From Planctomycetota bacterium (GTDB lineage: Bacteria > Planctomycetota > UBA1135 > GCA-002748355), in the NCBI GenBank assembly GCA_011321845.1, contig DROQ01000055.1, positions 1 to 64,000 of the forward strand: a DNA stretch of 64,000 nucleotides, read 5' to 3'. This document shows positions 1-9,679 of the stretch, one piece after another. How positions within the stretch are numbered: position 1 is the stretch's first letter; every line of letters begins with the position of its first letter. Made by a program: the position numbers and the translations under genes. The notes below the pieces were generated by a model. The model did no database searches. It had not been told where the DNA came from and saw nothing but the letters and a program-made list of their open reading frames with translations.

Positions 1-2354
1 ACCAGTCATCGAAATATATGATGACTTTATGTGGATTCTCACTGCCGTTCTGTTGACGGAAATGGAAGATTTCATAGTCCGAGGAGTTTCCTGACCAATA
101 GAGCCAACGAAACTCCCCAGGATAAATTGGGTAGGCTCCAGAAGGATTCACCACCCCGGAGGTTGGATCCAGGAAGAGATAGGGATTGTAACCTGACACG
201 CAGGTTTGCCACTCTGGGTTGACGGGCTTGGGCGACGAACTGGCCCAAGCAGGATGTGCGTCTGGGAGGAGATGGGGCGTAGTGTCGGCCTCAGTCGCCC
301 CGTAATAACTTGAAGGCGGTAAAGGGCCTGGGTTCCAGCTTGCTTGGTAAGTTTGCCCCCCGTTGTAAGGAACCTTATAGAAAAAAGGTTTTGGAACCAC
401 TGTCGAAGTGGCCAAAGCTTTAGGTGGCCCTAAAAACCAGATGTATCGGTTGGATTCTTTAAAGGTCCCATTAGTGCCAAAGTTAGCCGGAACATCAAAG
501 AAATGGTCCGTTCCGAATCGCTGCCCTGCGACAATCAGATCACCGACTTCATCGGCCCCGATATCCATGATCCCTCCCCCACCGTTGGGGTAGGCGGAGT
601 GGTCATGAATACGGGGATTGCCAAAGCCTTCACAGTCAAAGTCCCAGTTGTGGAAGAGCCAGGTGCTTTGGTCGGACGAAGGAAGAGGCAATTTCCCGGG
701 ATAGTCTTGAACCGATCTGCCATTGGCAAAGGTCAGCGGAAAAGTCGAAGTCGTGGAAGGTGCCCAACCCTTGTCGACGAGGGGGTTCAGGTACCCTACC
801 ACGGTTTGCGTTTGGGGATCGATTTCCCCCGGACCCCAGGGGACTGCAGTATCCACCCGGGCATCCACGACCGCAGGAGAAAGGCGAAAATCACCAGGGC
901 TGAAATCGAAGTCCACAGTTTTCGCTGTAACCGTGGGATAGAAGGCGGTGTTCTTATTATCAGCGATGCTCCTCCACCTTCCATTCTGAATCAAATCCCG
1001 GATATACAGGATCCCTCTTCTTTTATTGGTCGCAGTATTTCCCGTGATGGCGGAAAGGTCGAAGATGGAATCTGCGGGACGATCCTCAACCCCTCCAACC
1101 AGCCGGGGAAAGGTGGGAGGAAGACTCCCAACCGGGATTCCCAGGTCAAAATGAGTCTTTTCATAGGCATTGTAGTTCCCCGAAATAGAGTTGCTGCCCC
1201 CTGTGGATTGCAGGGTCATATCCGCTTTAGAAATCCCCTCGTAGGCTGTCAGGGTAGAAACCGAGGGCCAACTCCTGGGCCACCCGCTGGGCCAGGGATA
1301 AGCAGGATGTCCACCAGTCGAAGGGTCAAGAGGGGGTAGAGTCCTGTCGAATAAGTTGTTCAAAAGGACAAGGTGGGAGATCCCCCGGCTGGGAACATTT
1401 TGGGGGGTAATATATTGCCCATTCCAGATCCCACAACCGTTCCAAGCAAAGGTATTATTGGTGATGGTCAGGTTATGCCAATCCGTGAAAGGAGCACCTC
1501 CGTTTCCGTCGTCATAAGGTGCATCCACGACAATCCCGGCAAGGTTTCCGAAAATCCAACAGTTGGTAATGGTGGCCGAACAGGGATAGTTTCGCCCAAA
1601 ATAAATTGCTCCGTTTGAATCTGCAGTCAAACCCGGCTTTTCTGCTCCAAAAATAGAGATCGAGGAAATAAAGGAACCCAGGCCCGCGTGATTTGCATCC
1701 ATACCGAATACAAAAACAGGCCTCCCTAATGGAGTGGTACCTTGTCTAGGCTTTGGGAAGGCATGAAAAACTGTACTCAAAGCCGAGGCACCTTGGATGC
1801 TGACCCGATTTGGCAATTGGATTGGGAAGGTCTCCCCATTTCCATTGGCCAATTGAGCATTTTGCTTGTAATAGTAATCAACCGGTGGAGTAGTGGTAGG
1901 AGCATAAGAACCATTCGAGCCTGTTGGAGCACCATTCGAAACATCCGCGTACCAGCCGGGAAGAAGGTGAATGATGGCGTACTCCCAAGTGATTCCGGTG
2001 AACGGACTGGTGTAGGGGAGTGGAGGGATATAGCTCAAGGCTCCATGGATTCCATTGATCGTCTTAAAGGGATAGGGCGCATGGAGAAGGACAGCGTTCG
2101 AAGTATCCAAATAATCTACAGGGGCGGTAAGGATATTGGTGGAACCACATACGTTGCCATGGGGATTTAGAATCGAGGCTCCATCGAAAAGCGAATCGTT
2201 TCCATAGTGAGGGTCCACATAAACATGGATGACTCTTTTGATGGTTTGGGTTTGAAGGGCGGCTGAAAGCTGGGAAAAAGAAAAGAGCAAGGTGCTAAAG
2301 ACGAGGGCTAAGACCTTGGGCCAGATCCTCGGGGGGGGGGGTAAGTTTCTTCAT
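1..2354 (-). CDS. Secreted right-handed parallel beta-helix (DUF1565-like) protein, truncated by the window edge; N-terminus out of frame with the body because of an 11-nt C tract
   Basis: Reverse-strand reading: GGAGAAACC ATG AAG AAA CTT A-C(11)-GAGGATCTGG. After the tract one frame stays open to position 1 (~770 codons, no stop): ...RIWPKVLALVFSTLLFSFSQLSAALQTQTIKRVIHVYVDPHYGNDSLFDG...APYPFKTINGIHGAL...GIMDIGADEVGDLIVAG.... Signal peptide, DUF1565-like 'YVDPxxGNDS/PFKTI' motifs and 'DIGADE' near the C-terminal part. The ORF track omits it because no stop lies in the window. Confidence 0.75.
2331..2341. repeat. Poly-G/poly-C homopolymer (11 nt) within codons 5-8 of the beta-helix gene
   Basis: Direct reading: ctc-GGGGGGGGGGG-taag. 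With 11 C the peptide is MKKLTPPPEDLAQGLSPRL*; with 10 C it is MKKLTPPPRIWPKVLALVFSTLLFSFSQLSAALQ..., continuous with the long frame. Confidence 0.9.
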
Positions 2355-3047
2355 GGTTTCTCCATGGTCAAGGGGTTAAAGAATCGGAGTCATGGTGCAT
2401 TCTCTAAGGTGCTATCTAAGCTGGTTTCAAATCTCCCTTGAAATCTCAGATTTTGCAAGGGGGAAAAGGGTTTTTCGCAAAAAAACAATTACGATGAGAA
2501 CAGAGATCCGCCTAAGGAGTGAAAGGCAAAGAGTTAAACAAGCTTTTGTCCTATCCAAATTTTTTCTTTTTCGGGCGGGTTTTGAATCCCACGGTTTCCT
2601 TGGACTCGTGAAAATTGGGATCGTTCATCGCTTTTCAGGATTTGAGCTGTTTGGGTAGCGGGTTTTTTAGGAATCAGTGACACCAGCAAGAAAGGCCAGG
2701 AAGGAGGAGGAACCATTGTATTTCGCAGGCTCCATCGAAGGTCGCCATGGAACATTCGATGCTTTCGGGAGAAGGCGGGGAAGAAGGAAGAGCGATCCTT
2801 GGAAGAAAGGGCTTTTTGGAGCTGCGCGAGGGGGGAGAGGCAGGCCTGTCCAAGATAGCTTTTCCCAAATCGCCCAAACGTAATGGTGGAGACTAAAAAC
2901 TTGCCCTTCAGGCAAGGGGAACCTGATTTCGGAAGGGCGAGTTTTGGGCTTAGAATGCGGGTTAGACGGAGAATGGGAGGGGTTTCAGAGGGAGGGTCGG
3001 ATTATCTTGGACAGCACTGGGGGAGAGGCGATTCACTTCGGGTTGAA

Positions 3048-3120
3048 CTCGGAATCCTCCAAAGGCTTTGGCCGACTTCGCCGAAGGCGCCTGAGGCCAA
3101 AGCCTTTGGAGGATTCCGAG
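3048..3120. repeat. Perfect 26-bp inverted repeat with 21-nt spacer (long hairpin)
   Basis: CTCGGAATCCTCCAAAGGCTTTGGCC (3048-3073) and its exact reverse complement GGCCAAAGCCTTTGGAGGATTCCGAG (3095-3120); the spacer contains CTTCGCCGAAG. Confidence 0.95.
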
Positions 3121-3229
3121 CCGCGCCGAGAGAGAGCCAAAGCGGGAATGCAGGCCCGGGCTGAGGTCAGGCAACCGGTCAGTCGGCCAGGTCGGGCATC
3201 TAGGTCGGGTGGCCTGGGCCGACAGGTTG

Positions 3230-4282
3230 CTAGAGTTCCACGAGGACCTTGCCTTCCGTTCCGTCCTTTTTTCGGAATCGGAGGAAGACGAAGTCGCCCT
3301 TGTGGTGATGGCCGATGAGGTCCTGGACGTGCATGCCGTTGCGGGCGGGTTTGCCGCCTACAGCGAGGATCAGGTCGCCCTTGGCCAGGCCGGCTTGCCA
3401 GGCGGCGCTGTCCTTTTGGACCGAAAGGATTTTTCCACCCGGTCCGAGGTAGTTGGGATCCATCCGAACTCCGAGGAGGGGACGCTTGAAGATCCGCCCC
3501 TTTTTCAGCTCGGCCAAAATGGGGCCAAGGCCATGGAGAGGAACTCCGAAACCGATTCCAGAGTCATACCAATTCGCCCCCGCCATGTCCCCGTTGGGGG
3601 AGAGGGGAACGATGATGGCGAGCGCCCTGCCGCGGAGGTCCACGAGAGGGCCGCCGTAGTTGGCGGGGGAGGTGTTGGCGTCGCATTGGATGGCCTTGCC
3701 ATGGATGCGCCCCAGGCTGGAGAGGATTCCGGCGTGCACCGTCGGGAGCTTGGGGCCGAAGCTGCGGCCCAGGGCGAATACCCACTGCCCGACCCGCATT
3801 TCCTCCCCAGGGACCATCTCGGGGACGGGGAGATCGTCGGCCTCCACCTTGAGGAGGGCGATCCCCCTCCCCTGGTCCTCCCCCATTTTTTTGGCCGTAA
3901 ACTTCCGACCGTCGGCGAGGCTTACGAGGATGGTGGTGGGCTGAAAATTCAGCACAAAGCGCGTCGTCAGGATCCAGCCATCCGATCCCACCACGATACC
4001 TGTGCTCGTCCCCTGAGCCTGGAGAAAACCCGGCATCCTCAGGGGGCCCAGGCCCTTTTTGGGTCTCCTGGGTTTCTTGGGGCTGCCCAGAGTGGAACGG
4101 CGGATTCCCCCAAAGGTCTCGACCGTCACAACCCAGGGTGAAGCCTGGGCAACGATCCCGGGGACGACCTTGGAAAGAGCGCGAACCTCACGCAGGGGAT
4201 CTGGTTTGCCCCCTCCCTGTCCCGGTAGTTGCGGAAGGAGCGTGGCCAGCGACAAACACAGAAGAGAACGAAACAGCTTCAT
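3230..4282 (-). CDS. HtrA/DegP-like S1C-fold protein with C-terminal PDZ; catalytic triad apparently lost (pseudoprotease)
   Basis: Signal peptide; HtrA landmarks GWILTTRFVL (normally TNxHVV), GRGIALLKV (normally DIALLKV), ANYGGPL (normally GNSGGPL); PDZ-like C-terminus (KDSAAWQAGLAKGDLILAVGG). Confidence 0.85.
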   Translation of the reverse strand: MKLFRSLLCLSLATLLPQLPGQGGGKPDPLREVRALSKVVPGIVAQASPWVVTVETFGGIRRSTLGSPKKPRRPKKGLGPLRMPGFLQAQGTSTGIVVGSDGWILTTRFVLNFQPTTILVSLADGRKFTAKKMGEDQGRGIALLKVEADDLPVPEMVPGEEMRVGQWVFALGRSFGPKLPTVHAGILSSLGRIHGKAIQCDANTSPANYGGPLVDLRGRALAIIVPLSPNGDMAGANWYDSGIGFGVPLHGLGPILAELKKGRIFKRPLLGVRMDPNYLGPGGKILSVQKDSAAWQAGLAKGDLILAVGGKPARNGMHVQDLIGHHHKGDFVFLRFRKKDGTEGKVLVEL

Positions 4283-7218
4283 TTCTTCGCCTCCAGGACC
4301 AAGGTCACCTTGGTGACTCGGGATCCCCGCTTGAGAGTCAGGTCGATGCTCTCACCCGGGCCAAAAGCCTTGAGGGCCCTTCGGAACTCCGCGCAGGTCC
4401 GAATGGGGTAGTCGTTGACGCGGACGATCATGTCGTCGGGTCGGATCCCCGCCCGTTGGGCAGGGGAGTCGGGAAAGACGCGGTCTACATAGGCTGGGGG
4501 AGAGCGCCGTCTTCCGGTGTCGAAGAGTTTGATCCCGGTGTAGACAGGAGCCTTGGCCTTGGCCCGGAGAGACCTGGCCGCGAGGTTCTTGGCCAGACTG
4601 CGATCGCCCAGGCAGAGGGCGACAAAAGGCGCCAGATCCTCGGCCGGGATGGCGAGGGAGAGCTGGGTGTTGGTCTCCCGCGACTCCACGAGAGGGGTCA
4701 ACATCCCCACGAGCTTGCCGTCCGTAGTGAAGAGCCCTCCCCCCTGCGTCCCAGGGTTCGAGGGCGCGTCCGTCAGGTAGACCCGCCCCTTGTAGGGGAA
4801 CTTGCGGAGATTCAGGCGCAGATCCGAACGCAGGCTCCCGGTGATGACACCCTCCACAACGGTGACCCGCTCATCGAATTCGGCCAGCTTGAAGGCGTTC
4901 CCCATGGACCAGACATAGGTCCCTGGTGGAAGCTCCCGCTTCTCTCTGGGAATGGGGATGGGTCTCAGTTCTTGCTTGCCCGGATCGATCTTGAGCATGG
5001 CGAGGCCCAGTTCCTCGGCCCGCCGATAGATCCTCGCCTCGTGGATGCTTCCGTCGGCCAACACGACCTTGATCTGGCCCGGCTGCAGCATGATGTGATC
5101 CCAGGTGAGAATGAACCCCTTCTTGGAGACGATCAGGCCCGAGCCATACCCTTCGACCCCCTTGAGGCCGCTCGCCCCCACGATCTTGACGACCGATTCC
5201 AGGAGAAGCGCGAGGGCATCCTCCATCACCGAGCTGGGCCGAGGGAGCTTTTGCTCCAGGATACGAAAACCAGGGAGACCGGCGCTGAGAGGATTTCCTT
5301 GGGGAACTTCCCAGGTCTCCACCAGAATCTTGTCCACCCGCTTCTCGAAACGGAGAGGATAGAGGAGGGCATTCCCACCTTCCTTCCACGAGGTCGCCAC
5401 CACTTCGACAAGCCCTCCATCGGCCGGGCTCCGGTAACGGCAACCCACGGGCACAAAGCGCTTGCCGTCGATGTAGAGGGCGCGTTTCCCTGGGCCTCGC
5501 AGTGCAAGAACCCAAACCGGAGTCCCAGCGACAAAGGCCCCCCCCTCGACGTAAGCATCCTTGGGAAACCCCTGGGAGGTGACGGGATCCAAGAAGGGAA
5601 GGAGGGAGCGCTCCCTCCTAAGGGTCACGAGCTGGTCTCCCTTGTTTTTCATTTCCGCAAGGGCGGCCGAATCCAGTGTAGTCCCCCGGTAGCTCCGTAA
5701 GATCCGGGGACCATCGAGTTCCCAGGTTCGCTCGTAGCTCCCCTTCCTGGAAGGGACCTGGACCATGAGCCGGACCCTCCTCTTCTTCCCCTCCCCCTTG
5801 GGGATCCGGGCGAGCACTCTTTCCCGGAGCCAGGAGACAACTCCATCCATGTAGAGGAAGAGACCCTGATCCCGCTCCAACTCCGCCACGCTGGGACCGG
5901 TCTTTTTCACCTTGACCTTGCCCCGGAACTTCCTGGGGATCTTCCCACGCCAGCCCTTGGGCAAAGCCTTTTTCCACCCCTTGGGGACATCGAAGCCCTT
6001 GGGGAGGACCAGGTCTTGGAGAGAGAGGCGTCGGTTCTTTTCCCTCTCCTCCCGCTTTTTTGCCTCGGAAATCAAGCGGGCAAAGTCGGGTCTCCTCGAG
6101 AAATCGGGCACATTGGGCCTGGGGTTGCGGTTGGAACCCGTGGGGAGAGCTGCCAGAGGGAAACGCGCGTGTCGGACAGGGCCGTAGGATCTGGTTCCTT
6201 CGTCGAAACGACGGTAGCCGATATCCACAACGAAACCCGCGGGAAGTCGCCCCGTCCACTTGCCGAGCTGGTTCGCGGTGCGCACCCTGCGTCCATTGAA
6301 GGTCAAAATCTCATCCCCCAAGCGGATCCCATGCCTCCAGGCAACCGAATCCTCGAACAGGGCCTGGGCGAAAACCCCCCTCCGCCCCCCCATGTTGGGA
6401 TCTTCCATGGTCCATGCGCTCATGTCACTGGTCCCATGTTCGCAGTGTTTCCCGGCGAGCAGATCCGGAAGGAAGCCCTTGATCTGCTGGATGCTCACTG
6501 CGAAACCCGCCCCGGTGTTCACCCGGCCCCGGTCCCTGATCGTAATCCGTCCGTTGATCCCGACGAGGAGACCATTTTCATCGAAGAGCGGCCCCCCGGA
6601 GTTCCCAGGGTTGACCGCCGCGTCCACCTGGACGCAGTCGGGGTACATCAGCATCCTCCCATTGGGTCCCGTCCCCTTTTGGAAGCGGTGGATGCCCGAG
6701 ACGATCCCTGCCGTCACCGTCGGTTTGAAGTCGGTGGCCAGGAGAAAGGGATTGCCCATGGCATAGACGAAGCCCCCGAGCTTGAGCTTGTCGGAGTCGC
6801 CGAGAATGGCGTGGGGCCATGTCCCGTCCGGGTTGGTTCCCTTGCCCCGGAGGGCGCAGAGAGCGATGTCTCCCCCCGGATCCACCCCGATGACATCCGC
6901 GAGATAGAACTTGCCATCGGGGAGCCCGATTTTCATGACCTTGTTGGTCGTCACGACGTGATAGTTGGTCAGGATCCAGCCCTTGGGGGAAATGATGACA
7001 CCCGACCCCCCTCCCGGCCGGCTGAGAGACATGACCGCGCAAACTGTGGGTTCGAGCCGGGAGATGAGTTCCGTCCGGGCCTTCTCCGCCGCCAGCACGA
7101 GGTCCAATCCCAGTCGCTCATTTCGAGGCCCGTCCCCAACCTGGGGAGGAACGGAAACCGCACCCACAAGACCCAAGAGTGAAAGCGTAGAGACGACCGC
7201 CAGCAATCCTGTTTTCAT
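4279..7218 (-). CDS. Secreted protein with two HtrA-like trypsin domains and PDZ domains; first domain canonical, second degenerate
   Basis: Domain 1: GWILTNYHVV, GGDIAL, NPGNSGGPL, followed by PDZ. Domain 2: GFILTWDHIM, ELGLAML, NPGTQGGGL, followed by PDZ (PDSPAQRAGIRPDDMIVRVND). N-terminal signal peptide. ATGA overlap with the downstream gene. Confidence 0.88.
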   Translation of the reverse strand: MKTGLLAVVSTLSLLGLVGAVSVPPQVGDGPRNERLGLDLVLAAEKARTELISRLEPTVCAVMSLSRPGGGSGVIISPKGWILTNYHVVTTNKVMKIGLPDGKFYLADVIGVDPGGDIALCALRGKGTNPDGTWPHAILGDSDKLKLGGFVYAMGNPFLLATDFKPTVTAGIVSGIHRFQKGTGPNGRMLMYPDCVQVDAAVNPGNSGGPLFDENGLLVGINGRITIRDRGRVNTGAGFAVSIQQIKGFLPDLLAGKHCEHGTSDMSAWTMEDPNMGGRRGVFAQALFEDSVAWRHGIRLGDEILTFNGRRVRTANQLGKWTGRLPAGFVVDIGYRRFDEGTRSYGPVRHARFPLAALPTGSNRNPRPNVPDFSRRPDFARLISEAKKREEREKNRRLSLQDLVLPKGFDVPKGWKKALPKGWRGKIPRKFRGKVKVKKTGPSVAELERDQGLFLYMDGVVSWLRERVLARIPKGEGKKRRVRLMVQVPSRKGSYERTWELDGPRILRSYRGTTLDSAALAEMKNKGDQLVTLRRERSLLPFLDPVTSQGFPKDAYVEGGAFVAGTPVWVLALRGPGKRALYIDGKRFVPVGCRYRSPADGGLVEVVATSWKEGGNALLYPLRFEKRVDKILVETWEVPQGNPLSAGLPGFRILEQKLPRPSSVMEDALALLLESVVKIVGASGLKGVEGYGSGLIVSKKGFILTWDHIMLQPGQIKVVLADGSIHEARIYRRAEELGLAMLKIDPGKQELRPIPIPREKRELPPGTYVWSMGNAFKLAEFDERVTVVEGVITGSLRSDLRLNLRKFPYKGRVYLTDAPSNPGTQGGGLFTTDGKLVGMLTPLVESRETNTQLSLAIPAEDLAPFVALCLGDRSLAKNLAARSLRAKAKAPVYTGIKLFDTGRRRSPPAYVDRVFPDSPAQRAGIRPDDMIVRVNDYPIRTCAEFRRALKAFGPGESIDLTLKRGSRVTKVTLVLEAKK

Positions 7219-8618
7219 TGTTCCAAAATCCTCAGGTCACCAAGGATGACCGCAGCCCCCGAATCCAACATAAAACTCCCTTTCAGCTCGAGGACAAGGC
7301 GGTCCACCCTCTCGACGGAGACACGCAGTTCTCTGGCCTTTTCCCCCGCCTTCAACTCCAGTTCATCCAAAAGGGGTTTTCCGTCGGCGAGGATGCGCAG
7401 TTTGACCAGGCCCTTGTTCCTCGAAACCAGGCCGACCTCTCCCAGCAAAAGACCCTTCTTTTTCCCTAGTGGTATCTCGAGGTCCAAGTTGGGCACCAGC
7501 CAAAACCCATGCCGGAACTTTTTGCGGCCCAGCTTGAGGGCTCTTCCGGCAGGGGAATGGTCCCTGAGAATGGGCCATTTCCGATCGAGCGTGGGAGTCT
7601 GCGTCACCTGGATCCCCGACATCATGGAGACAAAGTGCACCCGGGTCGAACCAAACTCCACCTCCCGGATGAACCGGGATCCAAGATGCAGCTGGAAGCC
7701 TTCGAGGGTTTGAAATACCCAGTTCCCTCCGGAAGCCGCTGAGAGCAACCGTCCCTGGAGAGTGCTGCCATTGGTCAAAAGGATCCGGTCCACCGCAACC
7801 CCCTTGGGAGCCACCGCTTCAATCCCCGAGCCCTCGGCCATGACTACCCCATAGACCTTCTTCATGGGAAGGGTTCGCTCCTTTCCTCCTACCTGGAGGA
7901 GGAGGCTGGGGGCCTTGCCAGCGCCCCCCCTGCCACCTCCCAATACCTTGCAGGGGATTCTTCGCACCATGGGTCTGCCGTCCTTGGCCTTCCCCTTCAG
8001 GTAGAAACAGAGGTCGGACTCGAGGGGAGGAGCAAGCAGAGTCCGGGTAAAGTTCGCGTCCCGGGTTCTTCGGGCCCTATCCTTGTCCCTGGTTCCATTC
8101 TTGGTCTCGGAGTTCTCGTCCCCCTTGTTGGAGGAAGGAGCCAGAGCCCGCCTCCGAAACCCCTGAAGATACTCTATGGGGATTTCGACGATGTTTCCTC
8201 CGCTCACTCGAAACCTGAGACTCCCCTTGGCCCCTCCCAAGCATTCTCCCTGGAGGATTCCCCCGCTCCGGAGCCGAAGAAACCCGGAGGAGGGAAACTC
8301 CAATCCCGCAACCCCTCCCACAGAAGAATCCTCCTCTCCAGGGAGAGCAAGGATCCAGGCTTCACCCGGGGCCAGTTTGAGATTCCTTCCCTCGGCCTTG
8401 CCCCGAAAACCCTCTTTGAGGGCATAGGTCCACTCCGAAAGGAAAAGGCTCTCCCCGGAGAAGGTCCTGAGACGCACTGCAAGATCCGAGGGAGCAGATA
8501 GGGGGAGCATCGCCCGCGGATGCATTCCGACCGAGATCGAATCCGGATGGCCCGGTCCCGTGGAAATCCAGGGGACGAGGAACAGAGGAAGAGAGAGGTA
8601 GAACCCTGACTTGTTCAC
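7215..8618 (-). CDS. Secreted protein with C-terminal NPCBM/NEW2-like carbohydrate-binding domain
   Basis: C-terminus LKIRILADGKPLLDELELKAGEKARELRVSVERVDRLVLELKG...GDLRILEQ resembles NPCBM; GTG start inside a GTGA overlap with the upstream gene. Confidence 0.65.
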   Translation of the reverse strand: MNKSGFYLSLPLFLVPWISTGPGHPDSISVGMHPRAMLPLSAPSDLAVRLRTFSGESLFLSEWTYALKEGFRGKAEGRNLKLAPGEAWILALPGEEDSSVGGVAGLEFPSSGFLRLRSGGILQGECLGGAKGSLRFRVSGGNIVEIPIEYLQGFRRRALAPSSNKGDENSETKNGTRDKDRARRTRDANFTRTLLAPPLESDLCFYLKGKAKDGRPMVRRIPCKVLGGGRGGAGKAPSLLLQVGGKERTLPMKKVYGVVMAEGSGIEAVAPKGVAVDRILLTNGSTLQGRLLSAASGGNWVFQTLEGFQLHLGSRFIREVEFGSTRVHFVSMMSGIQVTQTPTLDRKWPILRDHSPAGRALKLGRKKFRHGFWLVPNLDLEIPLGKKKGLLLGEVGLVSRNKGLVKLRILADGKPLLDELELKAGEKARELRVSVERVDRLVLELKGSFMLDSGAAVILGDLRILEQ

Positions 8619-9679
8619 TTCCCCCCTCGGTTCACTTTGCGGTAATAACGTTCCAGAACTTCACGGTACCGCTCGGGCAGCTTGGTTTGGACCTCGTTCA
8701 TGATCTTCTTGCGATCCCGATCTTTCATCTCGCCCCACTTGCTCTTGACCCCACGGGACCCATGAAGTTGCCCGACCCGACCCGGCCCATCGCTCAGGGA
8801 CGACTGATTGGCCGGACCTTTGGATTGCTGGTTCCCCTTGGGGGGACCGCTGCTTTGCTGCTGCTCCTGTTTTTCAAGCTCTTCGATCAACTTGGTGAGT
8901 TTCTCAACGATCTCGAGCTGCTTGGTCTCGACTTTTTTGCCCGTCTGTTCCTTCTTGAGCTTCCGCTCGCAGTACTTCATCTCGTCCGCAATGGCGTGAA
9001 GGGGGCTGTCCCACTGCGCCTCGAGTTCGGCGAGGAGCTGGGCCGCGTTGGCCCGGTAGCGCTCCGGAGCATCGGGGTAGAGATCCAAAAAGGCCTTGAG
9101 GTTGAGGATGGCGTTTCCCGCGTCGGGGATCAGAGCCAGACTGTAGCCGATGTAAAAAGCGCCTTCCCCGTCCAGGAGGCTGTAGCCGCTGTCTTTGGTC
9201 ACGAAATCGGCCAGGATGAGGACGGCTCCCTCCGGATCGTCCTCGTCCAGGAGGGCTCTTGCGAGGAAGTACCTTGCGTGCGCCCGCAGGTAGGGATCCT
9301 TGGTTTCATCGAGAAACTTGGCGAGATCCAACACTCCCTTGGGTGCCCCTGTCTCGATCTCGTTCATGCATTTGCGGTACTCGGGAACCAGCTTGCGGAG
9401 AACTCGGTCGGTGATCCGGCTATCCGGCCCCACTGCCCACTCCTTCTCAAAAGTTTTCAAGAGTGCGGGAGAGGCCCGATGCGCCTTCATCCAAAGAAGG
9501 AAAGCGTTCTTGTCGAATTTTTTCCGTTGCTGAACAGCGGGTTTCTTGGATTCGCCCCCCTCGCTCTTTTTCTGGGAGATGGCGAGCGAAGGAAACCCGA
9601 AAAGGAGAGCCAAGGCCATAAAGGCCGGAAGAAAGTCCTCCAGGCTCCTTCCCAAGATTCGTCTAGGTTTTCTGCTCAT
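8615..9679 (-). CDS. Secreted TPR-like protein
   Basis: Signal peptide; repeated helical segments (ARYFLARALLDEDDPEGAVLILADFV, FYIGYSLALIPDAGNAILNLKAFLDLYP). Confidence 0.6.
   Translation of the reverse strand: MSRKPRRILGRSLEDFLPAFMALALLFGFPSLAISQKKSEGGESKKPAVQQRKKFDKNAFLLWMKAHRASPALLKTFEKEWAVGPDSRITDRVLRKLVPEYRKCMNEIETGAPKGVLDLAKFLDETKDPYLRAHARYFLARALLDEDDPEGAVLILADFVTKDSGYSLLDGEGAFYIGYSLALIPDAGNAILNLKAFLDLYPDAPERYRANAAQLLAELEAQWDSPLHAIADEMKYCERKLKKEQTGKKVETKQLEIVEKLTKLIEELEKQEQQQSSGPPKGNQQSKGPANQSSLSDGPGRVGQLHGSRGVKSKWGEMKDRDRKKIMNEVQTKLPERYREVLERYYRKVNRGGK

Noticed and set aside
2392-3318. Small ORFs in the 2.4-3.3 kb gap
   Set aside because: Overlapping on both strands, low-complexity Arg/Gly/Pro-rich, no SD or domain; treated as non-coding.
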